DNA from: Rhizobium sp. Q54
GTDB taxonomy: Bacteria > Pseudomonadota > Alphaproteobacteria > Rhizobiales > Xanthobacteraceae
Assembly (NCBI GenBank): GCA_945861265.1
Contig: CAMAUC010000012.1
Coordinates: forward strand, 1 to 64,000
DNA: 64,000 bases
Reading direction: 5' to 3'
Positions 10,263 to 17,996 of the stretch are shown piece by piece. The notes beneath the pieces were generated by a model. It made no database searches. It saw only the letters and a list, made by a program, of their open reading frames with translations, and had not been told where the DNA came from. Positions within the stretch are counted from its first letter, which is position 1, and each line of letters starts with the position of its first letter. The position numbers were made by a program, and so were the translations under genes.

Positions 10263-10300
10263 ATATTTCTGTCGCACCCGCTTTCGCGGAGACGACAAGC

Positions 10301-11122
10301 TTACGACTGTCCATCCACTTCGCCATGCGCCGCTTTCAGCGCATCCGGCTGCGGCATGGCGATGACGTTGTAGCCTGAATCGACGAAATGGATTTCGCCG
10401 GTCACGCCGGTCGACAGATCGGAGCACAGATACAGACCGGCGCCGCCGAGTTCTTCCAAGGTCACGCCACGGCCGAGCGGCGAATATTTCTGCTGGAAGG
10501 CGAACATATAGCGCGCATCGCCAATGCCGGCGCCGGCCAAAGTGCGGATCGGGCCGGCCGAAATGGCGTTGACGCGGATCTTCTGGTGGCCGAAGTCAAC
10601 GGCGAGATAGCGCACCGAAGCCTCGAGCCCGGCTTTCGCCAGACCCATGACGTTGTAATTGGGCATGGCGCGATCGCCGCCATTGTATGTGAGCGTGATG
10701 AGCGAGCCGCCATTCGGCATCAGCTCCGCGGCGCGCTTGGCGCTCTCGGCGAAGGAGAAGCAGGAGATCACCATGGTGCGGATGAAGTTCTCGCGGGTGT
10801 TGTCGGCGAAGCGACCCTTCAGTTCGTTCTTGTCCGAGAAGCCGACCGCGTGGACAAAAAAGTCGATGGTTCCCCACTTCTCTTTCAGCGTGGCAAAAAC
10901 CGCGTCGACGGTCGAAATGTCCTCGACGTCGCAGGGCATGAGCATGGTCGAGCCGACGGATTCGGCGAGCGGCTTGACGCGCTTCAACAGCGCATCTCCC
11001 TGATAGGTGAAGGCGAGCTGGGCGCCATGGTCGCTCAGCATCTTGGCGATGCCCCAGGCGATCGAGTGGTCGTTGGCGACCCCCATGATCAGGCCGCGTT
11101 TTCCGTCCATCAATCCCGGCAT
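10301..11122 (-). CDS. fabI: Enoyl-[acyl-carrier-protein] reductase (NADH) FabI
   Basis: 273 residues, short-chain dehydrogenase fold. Last reduction step of type II fatty acid elongation. The NADH-binding N-terminus reads GLIMGVANDHSIAWGIAK. The active site Tyr146, Tyr156 and Lys163 (TLTYNGG, YNVMGLAK) keeps E. coli FabI numbering. It is the last gene of fabA-fabB-fabI on this strand, 34 bases after fabB. Confidence 0.96.
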   Translation of the reverse strand: MPGLMDGKRGLIMGVANDHSIAWGIAKMLSDHGAQLAFTYQGDALLKRVKPLAESVGSTMLMPCDVEDISTVDAVFATLKEKWGTIDFFVHAVGFSDKNELKGRFADNTRENFIRTMVISCFSFAESAKRAAELMPNGGSLITLTYNGGDRAMPNYNVMGLAKAGLEASVRYLAVDFGHQKIRVNAISAGPIRTLAGAGIGDARYMFAFQQKYSPLGRGVTLEELGGAGLYLCSDLSTGVTGEIHFVDSGYNVIAMPQPDALKAAHGEVDGQS

Positions 11123-11156
11123 GGTTCCGCTTCCAAATTCGTGCGTGAGAAAACGA

Positions 11157-12377
11157 TCAGGCGTCGACGTGCTTCATCACGATCGAGGCGTTGGTGCCGC
11201 CGAAGCCGAAGGAATTCGACAGCACGGCGCCAAGTTTCACGTTGTCCTTGCGTTCGCGCAAGATCGGCATGTCGGCGAAGTCCGGATCGATGGTTTCGAT
11301 ATTGGCGCTCTTGCACAGAAAGCCGTTGTTCATCATCAGCAGCGAGTAGATCGCCTCCTGCACGCCGGCGGCGCCGAGCGAATGGCCGGTGAGCGACTTG
11401 GTCGCCGAAATCGGCGGACATTTATCGCCGAATACTTCGCGGATCGCGCCGATCTCGGCGGCGTCGCCGACCGGCGTCGCGGTGGCGTGCGGATTGATGT
11501 AATCGACCGGAACCTTGCAGGTTTCCAGCGCCATCTTCATGCAGCGCATCGCGCCTTCGCCGGAAGGCGCCACCATGTCGGCGCCGTCCGAGGTCGCGCC
11601 GTAGCCGGCGATCTCGGCATAGATCTTCGCGCCACGGGCTTTGGCGTGCTCAAGCTCTTCCAGCACCAGCACACCGGCGCCGCCGGCGATGACGAAGCCA
11701 TCGCGGCTGACGTCGTAAGCGCGCGACGCGGTCTGTGGCGTGTCGTTATATTTCGTCGACATCGCGCCCATGGCGTCGAACATGTTCGACAGTGTCCAGT
11801 GCAGCTCTTCCGAGCCGCCGGCGAACACCATGTCCTGCTTGCCCCATTGAATGAGTTCGGCGGCGTTGCCGATACAATGATTGGAGGTCGCGCAGGCCGA
11901 CGAAATCGAATAGTTGACGCCCTTGATCTTGAACCAGGTGGCGAGCGTCGCCGACGCGGTCGACGACATGACTTTCGGCACAGCAAAGGGTCCGATGCGC
12001 TTGGGCGAATTGTTCTTGCGGGTGATGTCGGCGGCTTCGACCAGAATGCTGGTCGAAGGACCGCCCGAGCCCATGACAATGCCGGTGCGCGGGTTGACGA
12101 TGTCTTTCTCTTCGACGCCCGAGTCGCGGATCGCTTGCTCCATGGCGACGTGATTCCACGCCGAACCCGGGCCGAGGAAACGCATGGCGCGGCGGTCGAT
12201 GGAGCCTGCCGGATCGAGCGTCGGCATGCCCTGCACCTGGCAGCGGAAGCCGTGCGCGGCGAAGTCTTCCGAGCGCGTAATACCGGATTTGGCTTCGCGC
12301 AGACTGGCGAGGACTTCCTGCGTGTTATTGCCGATGGATGAGACGATGCCCATCCCGGTGACGACTACCCGTCTCAT
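11157..12377 (-). CDS. fabB: Beta-ketoacyl-ACP synthase I
   Basis: 406 residues, thiolase fold. Condenses malonyl-ACP with acyl-ACP and is needed to elongate cis-unsaturated intermediates. Nucleophile Cys162 lies in [14 protein letters not shown]; the two histidines of the Cys-His-His triad are in [12 protein letters not shown] and [12 protein letters not shown]. Placement between fabA and fabI, and the similarity to FabB rather than FabF, point to unsaturated fatty acid synthesis. Confidence 0.95.
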   Translation of the reverse strand: MRRVVVTGMGIVSSIGNNTQEVLASLREAKSGITRSEDFAAHGFRCQVQGMPTLDPAGSIDRRAMRFLGPGSAWNHVAMEQAIRDSGVEEKDIVNPRTGIVMGSGGPSTSILVEAADITRKNNSPKRIGPFAVPKVMSSTASATLATWFKIKGVNYSISSACATSNHCIGNAAELIQWGKQDMVFAGGSEELHWTLSNMFDAMGAMSTKYNDTPQTASRAYDVSRDGFVIAGGAGVLVLEELEHAKARGAKIYAEIAGYGATSDGADMVAPSGEGAMRCMKMALETCKVPVDYINPHATATPVGDAAEIGAIREVFGDKCPPISATKSLTGHSLGAAGVQEAIYSLLMMNNGFLCKSANIETIDPDFADMPILRERKDNVKLGAVLSNSFGFGGTNASIVMKHVDA

Positions 12378-12488
12378 GGCCGTTTATCCTCACACATACT
12401 GCCTTTGCCGCATTTGGCGGTGATTGGGCACATTTGGGCCGCCTGAGGCAACAGCGCAAGGCTCCGCAGCGCGGCCACGGAGATTGCG

Positions 12489-13022
12489 TCAGGCGCCGGT
12501 CGGCTGCAGCGCGTCGTCCTGCTTGAACAGGCCGACCTTCAGGTCGCTGGCCTTGTAGATCACCTGGCCGTCGGCCGATAACCAGCCATCGGCGATGCCG
12601 AGCACCAGTTTCGAGCGCATGACGCGCTTGAAATCGACGCCATAGACGATCTTTTTCACGCTCGGCAGCACCTGGCCGGTGAACTTCACCTCGCCCATGC
12701 CCAGCGCGCGGCCGCGGCCGGGCGAGCCCAGCCAGCCGAGGAAAAAACCGACCATTTGCCAGAGCGCATCGAGGCCGAGGCAGCCCGGCATCACCGGGTC
12801 GCCCTTGAAGTGGCACAGGAAAAACCAGAGGTCCGGCTTCACGTCCAGTTCGGCGCGGACAAAGCCCTTGCCGTTCGGACCGCCGGTTTCCGAGATCTCG
12901 GTGATGCGGTCGAACATCAACATGGGCGGCAGCGGCAATTGCGCGTTGCCGGGCCCGAACAGCTCGCCGCGGCCACAGGCCAGCAGGTCTTCGTAGGCGA
13001 AACTGTTACGCCGGTTTTCCAT
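12489..13022 (-). CDS. fabA: 3-hydroxydecanoyl-ACP dehydratase/isomerase FabA
   Basis: 177 residues, hot-dog fold. Dehydrates beta-hydroxyacyl-ACPs and isomerises trans-2- to cis-3-decenoyl-ACP, the branch point to unsaturated fatty acids. Active site His71 and Asp85 ([20 protein letters not shown]) match E. coli His70/Asp84. First gene of fabA-fabB-fabI; 111 bases separate it from fabB. Divergent from irr, as in related rhizobia. Confidence 0.96.
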   Translation of the reverse strand: MENRRNSFAYEDLLACGRGELFGPGNAQLPLPPMLMFDRITEISETGGPNGKGFVRAELDVKPDLWFFLCHFKGDPVMPGCLGLDALWQMVGFFLGWLGSPGRGRALGMGEVKFTGQVLPSVKKIVYGVDFKRVMRSKLVLGIADGWLSADGQVIYKASDLKVGLFKQDDALQPTGA

Positions 13023-13228
13023 CGTCGAAATATCCCCGTATGGCGGGTCTGCCCTGAATTGGTGAGCTTCCTAACACACCGGGCGGGGGCGGCAAAGATG
13101 CGACAACCCGCCCTAGAGACAGTTTTCCTGCTGTATTTCAGCCAGATAGCGGTGAAAAAAGGCATCCTGACGCAATTGCGAGGGAGTTGCATCTAGCGGC
13201 GGTTTTAGATATGTTGCAAATGAAACGG

Positions 13229-13243
13229 GTTTGCTTGGCAAAC
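13229..13243. promoter_or_regulatory. Inverted repeat in the fabA-irr intergenic region
   Basis: Perfect GTTTGC-TTG-GCAAAC about 55 bases before the irr start, within a stretch with further TTTGC/GCAAA copies (TTGCAAATG near 13214, GGTTTGCG near 13251). The 275-base gap (13023-13297) must hold both promoters. Fur/Mur proteins control irr in Bradyrhizobium through GCAAA-like elements, so this is a candidate operator, by inference. Confidence 0.45.
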
Positions 13244-13297
13244 TCGTTCTGGTTTGCGTCGGTTTAAACTCATCGGCGCGAACTGTTTGTATTTTTC

Positions 13298-13798
13298 ATG
13301 GGCGAAACAATGACCCAGACGCGTACCGTCCTCCTTCCTGTCGCCAAGGCGGATATCGCGCCGGCGGCGGACCGCACCTCGCTCACCGGTTGCCCCTGGC
13401 ACGACGTGAAGGCGATGCTGCGCGGCGTCGGTTTGCGCCCCACCCGGCAGCGCATGGCGCTCGGCTGGATTCTGTTCGGCAAGGGCGACCGCCATCTGAC
13501 CGCCGAAGCGCTGTACGAAGAAGCCTCGCGCGCCAAGGTACCGGTGTCGCTGGCGACCATCTACAACACGCTGCACCAGTTCACCGACGTCGGCCTGCTG
13601 CGCCAAGTGCCGGTCGACGGGTCGAAGGCCTATTTCGACACCAATGCGTCGTCGCATCACCACTTCTTCGTCGAGGGTGAAGACGAACTGCTCGACATCC
13701 CGGGCGCCGAAGTGATTGTCGGCAAGACACCGGAGCCGCCTGAAGGCTATGAGATCGCCCGCGTCGACGTCGTCGTGCGCCTGCGCCGCAAGGCCTGA
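13298..13798 (+). CDS. irr: Iron response regulator Irr (Fur family)
   Basis: 166 residues (162 if ATG 13310 is used). Fur-fold transcription factor that senses haem rather than Fe2+ and controls haem synthesis and iron uptake in Rhizobiales. The N-terminal GCPWHDVK is the haem-regulatory motif of Bradyrhizobium-type Irr; the DNA-binding helix region is GLRPTRQRMALGWILFGKG. The HHH cluster in ASSHHHFF is the second haem/metal site. Followed by its own terminator. Confidence 0.95.
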   Translation: MGETMTQTRTVLLPVAKADIAPAADRTSLTGCPWHDVKAMLRGVGLRPTRQRMALGWILFGKGDRHLTAEALYEEASRAKVPVSLATIYNTLHQFTDVGLLRQVPVDGSKAYFDTNASSHHHFFVEGEDELLDIPGAEVIVGKTPEPPEGYEIARVDVVVRLRRKA

Positions 13799-14085
13799 TC
13801 GGTATTTTCGAGTTTTTGGAATTGAGCGCGTCCGCGAAAACCGGACGCGTTTTCGTTTGTCGCCGCGGTGGCGAGAGCAATTTCCGGGACGCCTTGCCAT
13901 AGCCATTTTGCGCATTCGCGCGCGCGTGCTTGCTCGTCGATTCCGATATCATTGAGCAGGTGCGTATCGAGACCGCGAAGGTGCCGGCGCGTGCGCCATC
14001 GCCTCAGCCAAAGTGCGAGCAAAGCGCGCGCCGCGATAAATGATCGACGCCAGTCGAATCGGTCGTGTTGCTGGTGATTTGCCAT
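13747..14085 (-). CDS. DUF1127 (YjiS-like) small basic protein
   Basis: 112 residues. The core LRRWRTRRHLRGLDTHLLND plus IGIDEQARARECAKWLWQ is the DUF1127 arginine-rich helix. Small DUF1127 proteins in alphaproteobacteria affect RNA turnover and phosphate or carbon metabolism. The reading frame runs on for about 47 residues after the domain, through the complement of the irr terminator and 52 bases into the irr 3' end. That tail (GFRGRAQFQKLENT and on) is unusual and may be read-through sequence rather than selected protein. Confidence 0.75.
   Translation of the reverse strand: MANHQQHDRFDWRRSFIAARALLALWLRRWRTRRHLRGLDTHLLNDIGIDEQARARECAKWLWQGVPEIALATAATNENASGFRGRAQFQKLENTDQALRRRRTTTSTRAIS
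13827..13855 (+). terminator. Rho-independent terminator after irr
   Basis: CGCGTCCG (13827-13834), loop CGAAAAC, CGGACGCG (13842-13849), then TTTTCGTTT. The complement codes for part of the C-terminal tail of the antisense DUF1127 gene. Confidence 0.85.
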
Positions 14086-14188
14086 CGCCGCAGACTGCGC
14101 GTGCGGGCGGCGGAATGTTACGGTGACGACCGAACCATCGATGTGAGGATGGGCGTAGAATCAAAGCCGTCAGATCGGGGAGTGAACG

Positions 14189-14884
14189 ATGGCGAGCAAT
14201 GCGGCTTTCGCGGAAGTGGCGAGCCTTGCCGGCGATCCGGGGCGCGCCGGCATGCTGCATGCGCTGATGGATGGCCGGGCGCTGACCGCGACCGAACTGG
14301 CGCGCGTCGCGGGGATTACGCCGCAGACCGCCTCGGGACATCTGGCGCGGCTCTCCGCCGGCGGCCTCGTCACGGTGCAGCAGCAGGGCCGCCACCGTTA
14401 TCACCGGCTGGCCTCGCCCGCGGTCGCGCGCATGCTGGAAAGCATCATGCAGGTTGCCGCCGGTTCGGCGCCGCGACGCAAAGCCTTCGTCGGACCGCGC
14501 GATCTGGCGCTGCGCGCCGCGCGCACCTGTTACGATCATCTCGCCGGCCACCTTGGCGTTGCGTTGGCAGACGCTCTGGTCGCCAACGGCCAGATCGAAT
14601 TGACCAGCGACGCCGGTATCGTCACCGATAAAGGCGCGGCCTTGTTCGACCGCCTCGGCATCGAGCTCGACGCAAGCGGCAAACGCAAAGGCCGCATGCT
14701 GTGCCGGCCATGCCTGGACTGGAGCGAGCGCCGTCCGCATCTGGCCGGCCAGGTCGGCCGCGCGCTGTGCCGGCATTGTCTTACCGTCGGCTGGATCAAG
14801 CAGGTCGACGGCACGCGCGCGGTTGCCGTTACGCCCAAAGGTCAGCGAAATTTCCGAGAAATTTTCAGAATCGAAAGCGTCTAG
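14189..14884 (+). CDS. ArsR-like winged-helix regulator with cysteine-containing C-terminal domain
   Basis: 231 residues. Winged helix (LTATELARVAGITPQTASGH, LARLSAGGLVTVQQQGRHRY) over residues 30-80, then a larger C-terminal domain with CRPCLDWSERRPHLAG and ALCRHC. This layout recurs in an ArsR-type family of unknown ligand; the CxxC and CxxH clusters could bind metal, but that is not shown. It starts MASNAAFAEV. No target operon is evident; it stands between DUF1127 and an SH3 protein. Confidence 0.8.
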   Translation: MASNAAFAEVASLAGDPGRAGMLHALMDGRALTATELARVAGITPQTASGHLARLSAGGLVTVQQQGRHRYHRLASPAVARMLESIMQVAAGSAPRRKAFVGPRDLALRAARTCYDHLAGHLGVALADALVANGQIELTSDAGIVTDKGAALFDRLGIELDASGKRKGRMLCRPCLDWSERRPHLAGQVGRALCRHCLTVGWIKQVDGTRAVAVTPKGQRNFREIFRIESV

Positions 14885-15027
14885 AGCGTTTTCGAGCGAA
14901 GTGGGTACCGGCCTTCGCCGGCCATTGCCAGCTTCGGCCGGCGACGGCCGGTTCGCGTGAAGAAAACGCGACAAAACAAAAGACTAGAGCCCCGGCTTTG
15001 ATTCCATCAAAGCCGGAAAGGCTCAAG
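14881..15027. repeat. Dispersed repeat (CTAGAGCGTTTTC type) with a nested palindromic insert
   Basis: The outer element has GCGTTTTC (14886-14893) paired with GAAAACGC (14962-14969), then CTAGAGC and a perfect 11-bp hairpin CCGGCTTTGAT-tcc-ATCAAAGCCGG (14992-15016). From memory the usual copies run GTGG-TACCGG-TTCGCG without a break; here about 43 bases rich in GGCCGG palindromes (about 14911-14951) split them. It overlaps the stop codon of the upstream regulator. Confidence 0.7.
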
Positions 15028-15036
15028 CAGAAACCG

Positions 15037-15588
15037 CTACTCGACCTTCTCGTTCGGGTAGGCGCCCCACAGCCGCTCCTGCGCGATCCAGCCGTTGAAG
15101 TCCTTGCCCGACACCTGACACCATTTGCCGGTGCAGGTCTTGATCTGGGCGAGCACGCCGGATTGCAAACGCGCCGCGACCGCCGCATCGGGCGCGGCCT
15201 TTTCATACAACGGCACCAGTTCGTCCTTCAGCGTCGGCACCACGACGGCCGTGCGCTTGCCCGACAAGAGCGAATGATAGACCCAGCCCTCCGCGCCTTC
15301 CCAGTCGCGGATGCGGCGCCAGTTCTCGAACTCGGCGGTGATCTCCACCGGCATGCCGGCGCGGGTATAGACCCAGCGCACCTCCTGGTCCTTGTTCGGG
15401 CCGGAGCGCACATTGACTCGGTCGGACTTCAGGCTGACGAAGCGCGGGACTGGCAGGCCGCTGACCGCGCCGGCGGCCGGCTCGGCGGTCCATGCCGAGG
15501 GGGCGAAGGATACGGCAAAAAGGCCGACCAGCAGCGCCCGTCCGGTCAGGCAAAAGGCCGTCCGGACGCTTTGTGTTGTCATTGCCAT
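15037..15588 (-). CDS. Exported SH3-domain protein
   Basis: 183 residues from ATG 15588 (a second ATG lies at 15582). A signal peptide (ALLVGLFAVSFAPSAWTAEP) is followed by a bacterial SH3-like domain (PRFVSLKSDRVNVRSGPNKD, then VRWVYTRAGMPVEI, ENWRRIRDWEGAEGWV) and a second, more divergent half ending IKTCTGKWCQVSGKDFNGWI. Such proteins are periplasmic and usually envelope-associated. A much longer reading frame upstream was rejected because it overlaps the next gene on the other strand. Confidence 0.85.
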   Translation of the reverse strand: MAMTTQSVRTAFCLTGRALLVGLFAVSFAPSAWTAEPAAGAVSGLPVPRFVSLKSDRVNVRSGPNKDQEVRWVYTRAGMPVEITAEFENWRRIRDWEGAEGWVYHSLLSGKRTAVVVPTLKDELVPLYEKAAPDAAVAARLQSGVLAQIKTCTGKWCQVSGKDFNGWIAQERLWGAYPNEKVE

Positions 15589-15718
15589 CTGGTAGGAAAA
15601 AGAAGGAATTTTCGACCTCACGCGCATGAAACGCGAGTGTGGTCGAGCACGGTTAAAGGGACCTTTATCGGCAGCCAGAACGGTATTCACGTCGGCAATC
15701 AAGCAAGACCCTAAGATC

Positions 15719-16720
15719 ATGTCCAAACCCAAGAAGCCAGTCGTCGTCGTCACCCGCAAATTGCCGGACTCGGTCGAGCTGCGCATGCGGGAACTTTTCG
15801 ACGCGCGTCTCAACCCGGACGATAAGCCGATGTCGGCGGCGGCATTGGCCGAAGCGGTCAAGACCGCCGACGTGCTGGTGCCGACGGTCACCGACCGGAT
15901 CGATACCGCCGTTCTGTCGAAGGCCGGCGAGCAGCTCAGGCTGATCGCCAATTTCGGCAATGGCGTCGACAATATCGATGTCGCCACCGCGGTTCAGCGC
16001 GGCATCACCGTCACCAACACGCCGGGGGTTTTGACCGAAGACACCGCCGACATGACCATGGCGCTGATCCTGTCGGTGCCGCGCCGTTTGGTCGAAGGTT
16101 CGAACGTTCTGATCTCGCAAGACGACTGGGCCGGCTGGACGCCGACCTGGATGCTCGGCCATCGCATCTGGGGCAAGCGCCTCGGCATCATCGGCATGGG
16201 CCGCATCGGTCAGGCGGTGGCGCGGCGCGCCCGCGCGTTCGGCCTGCAAGTTCATTATCACAACCGCCGCAAGGTCGCGCCGAAGATCGAGGAAGAGCTC
16301 GACGCTACTTACTGGGAAAGTCTCGACCAGATGCTGGCGCGCATGGACATCGTCTCGGTCAATTGTCCGCACACACCCGCGACATTTCACCTGTTGTCGG
16401 CGCGCCGCCTGAAAATGCTGCGGCCGGAGGCGTTCATCGTCAACACGGCACGCGGCGAAGTGATCGACGAAAACGCGCTGGCGCGATTGCTGGAGTCGGG
16501 CGACATCGCCGGCGCCGGCCTCGACGTGTTCGAGCACGAGCCGGCGGTCAATCCGAAACTGCTGAAGCTCGCCAAGGCCGGCAAGGTCGTGCTGCTGCCG
16601 CATATGGGCTCGGCGACCATCGAAGGCCGCGTCGATATGGGCGAGAAGGTCATCATCAACATCAAGACCTTCATGGACGGGCATCGCCCGCCGGATCGCG
16701 TGCTGCCGTCGATGCTTTAG
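15719..16720 (+). CDS. D-2-hydroxyacid dehydrogenase (glyoxylate/hydroxypyruvate reductase type)
   Basis: 333 residues from ATG 15719. N-terminal substrate domain, Rossmann NAD(P) site RLGIIGMGRIGQAVARRARA, and the Arg-Glu-His catalytic set: Arg in NFGNGVDN...NTARGEVID, Glu in DVFEHEP and His in LLPHMGSAT. The sequence is closest in style to D-glycerate/hydroxypyruvate dehydrogenases of Rhizobiales; it lacks the ACT domain of SerA. The exact substrate cannot be read from sequence. Confidence 0.9.
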   Translation: MSKPKKPVVVVTRKLPDSVELRMRELFDARLNPDDKPMSAAALAEAVKTADVLVPTVTDRIDTAVLSKAGEQLRLIANFGNGVDNIDVATAVQRGITVTNTPGVLTEDTADMTMALILSVPRRLVEGSNVLISQDDWAGWTPTWMLGHRIWGKRLGIIGMGRIGQAVARRARAFGLQVHYHNRRKVAPKIEEELDATYWESLDQMLARMDIVSVNCPHTPATFHLLSARRLKMLRPEAFIVNTARGEVIDENALARLLESGDIAGAGLDVFEHEPAVNPKLLKLAKAGKVVLLPHMGSATIEGRVDMGEKVIINIKTFMDGHRPPDRVLPSML

Positions 16721-16724
16721 TCGA

Positions 16725-16943
16725 CTAGCGCGGCTTGACCCGGCGATCGGCGGCATCCTCGATATAGATCATGCGCTTCAAATAGATGCCGCGATGGCCG
16801 CACTTCGGACAAGGCACGCAAAACTCGACGCTGACCATGCCGGGCTGGCGTATGATGATCGGCGATCGGCACTTTTCGCATTCGACGACGCCGCGCTGAT
16901 AGACGCCGAGACTCTGGTTGGCGATTTGCTGGGCCGAATACAT
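16725..16943 (-). CDS. Small zinc-ribbon protein
   Basis: 72 residues. Two knuckles, CEKC and CPKC, separated by about 24 residues, indicate one zinc ribbon (VECEKCRSPIIIRQPG, CVPCPKCGHRGIYLK). Function unknown; such proteins may bind nucleic acid or partner proteins. Convergent with the dehydrogenase, with only four bases between the stops. Confidence 0.7.
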   Translation of the reverse strand: MYSAQQIANQSLGVYQRGVVECEKCRSPIIIRQPGMVSVEFCVPCPKCGHRGIYLKRMIYIEDAADRRVKPR

Positions 16944-17075
16944 GACGCGAACTCCGCACTAAATTTAAATCCACTTTGATCGAAAAATGCTGTTCCGCTG
17001 TTAAGTCGACGTCCAGTAAAGCGTAAACGCCCGTTAGGGCTGTTCACCGCTGACGTCGCGAAAAGTGCCGTTAAA

Positions 17076-17867
17076 TCAAGATAAATCGACGATCGTCGGC
17101 GTCTTGCCGCTCAACGGATTGTCTGCATCCCACGCATAGCTCAGCGTCTCGAATCGCATGGAGCGTGCATCGACCATCAGCAGACGGCCGACGAGGCCTT
17201 CGCCGAAGCCGACGATCTCGCGCATCACCTCCAGCGCCATCATCGTGCCGAGAAGGCCAGGCAGTGCGCCGAGAATACCGGCCTCGGCGCAGGCCGGTAT
17301 CGTGCCGGCCGGCGGCGGCTCGGGAAACAGGCAGCGATAGGTCGGGTTGGGCACGCCGTCGGCGCGCATTTCGTGCGCGCGGATCGTCGTCAGCGAACCG
17401 TCGAAAATGCCGACCGCGGCGGTGACCAAAGGCTTGCGCGCGAAGTAACAGGAATCCGAGACCAGATAGCGCGTGGCGAAATTGTCCGAGCCGTCGGCGA
17501 CGATGTCGTAATTCGAAATCAAATCGAGCGCATTGCCAGTCTCCAGCCGCGTCATATGCGTTTCGACTTTGACATGCGGGTTGAGCCGTTCGATCGCCGC
17601 TTCGGCAGAGTCGACCTTGCGCAGGCCAATATCCGGCGTCGCGTGGATCACCTGACGCTGCAAATTCGATAGCGAGACGATGTCGTCGTCAACGACGCCG
17701 ATGGTGCCGATGCCGGCGGCGGCGAGGTAGAGCAGCACCGGCGCGCCCAAGCCGCCGGCGCCGACAACCAGCACGCGCGCGGCCTTGAGCTTGGCCTGGC
17801 CCGGGCCGCCGACTTCGCGCAGCACAATGTGGCGCGCATAGCGTTCAAGTTCGGATCGATCCAGCAT
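17076..17867 (-). CDS. moeB: HesA/MoeB/ThiF-family adenylyltransferase
   Basis: 263 residues from ATG 17867. Activates the C-terminus of a ubiquitin-like sulfur carrier (MoaD or ThiS) by adenylation. ATP-binding loop VLVVGAGGLGAPVLLYLAAAG, metal-binding DGSDNFATRYLVSD, and a candidate catalytic cysteine in PACAEAGILGALPG. The paired CxxC zinc knuckles of E. coli MoeB are not obvious, so the choice between molybdopterin and thiamine pathways is open. No sulfur-carrier gene lies nearby. Confidence 0.85.
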   Translation of the reverse strand: MLDRSELERYARHIVLREVGGPGQAKLKAARVLVVGAGGLGAPVLLYLAAAGIGTIGVVDDDIVSLSNLQRQVIHATPDIGLRKVDSAEAAIERLNPHVKVETHMTRLETGNALDLISNYDIVADGSDNFATRYLVSDSCYFARKPLVTAAVGIFDGSLTTIRAHEMRADGVPNPTYRCLFPEPPPAGTIPACAEAGILGALPGLLGTMMALEVMREIVGFGEGLVGRLLMVDARSMRFETLSYAWDADNPLSGKTPTIVDLS

Positions 17868-17996
17868 AGCCGCCAACCTAGCCCAGCTATCGCCCGTCCG
17901 CGAACCGGTTTGTGCCGCCGCGCGCAAGCGGGCCGCCTTGCGCCAGTGCGGCGATGGGCTAATGTGAGCGTTAATCTTGGTTAGTAAGGCGTTAAT

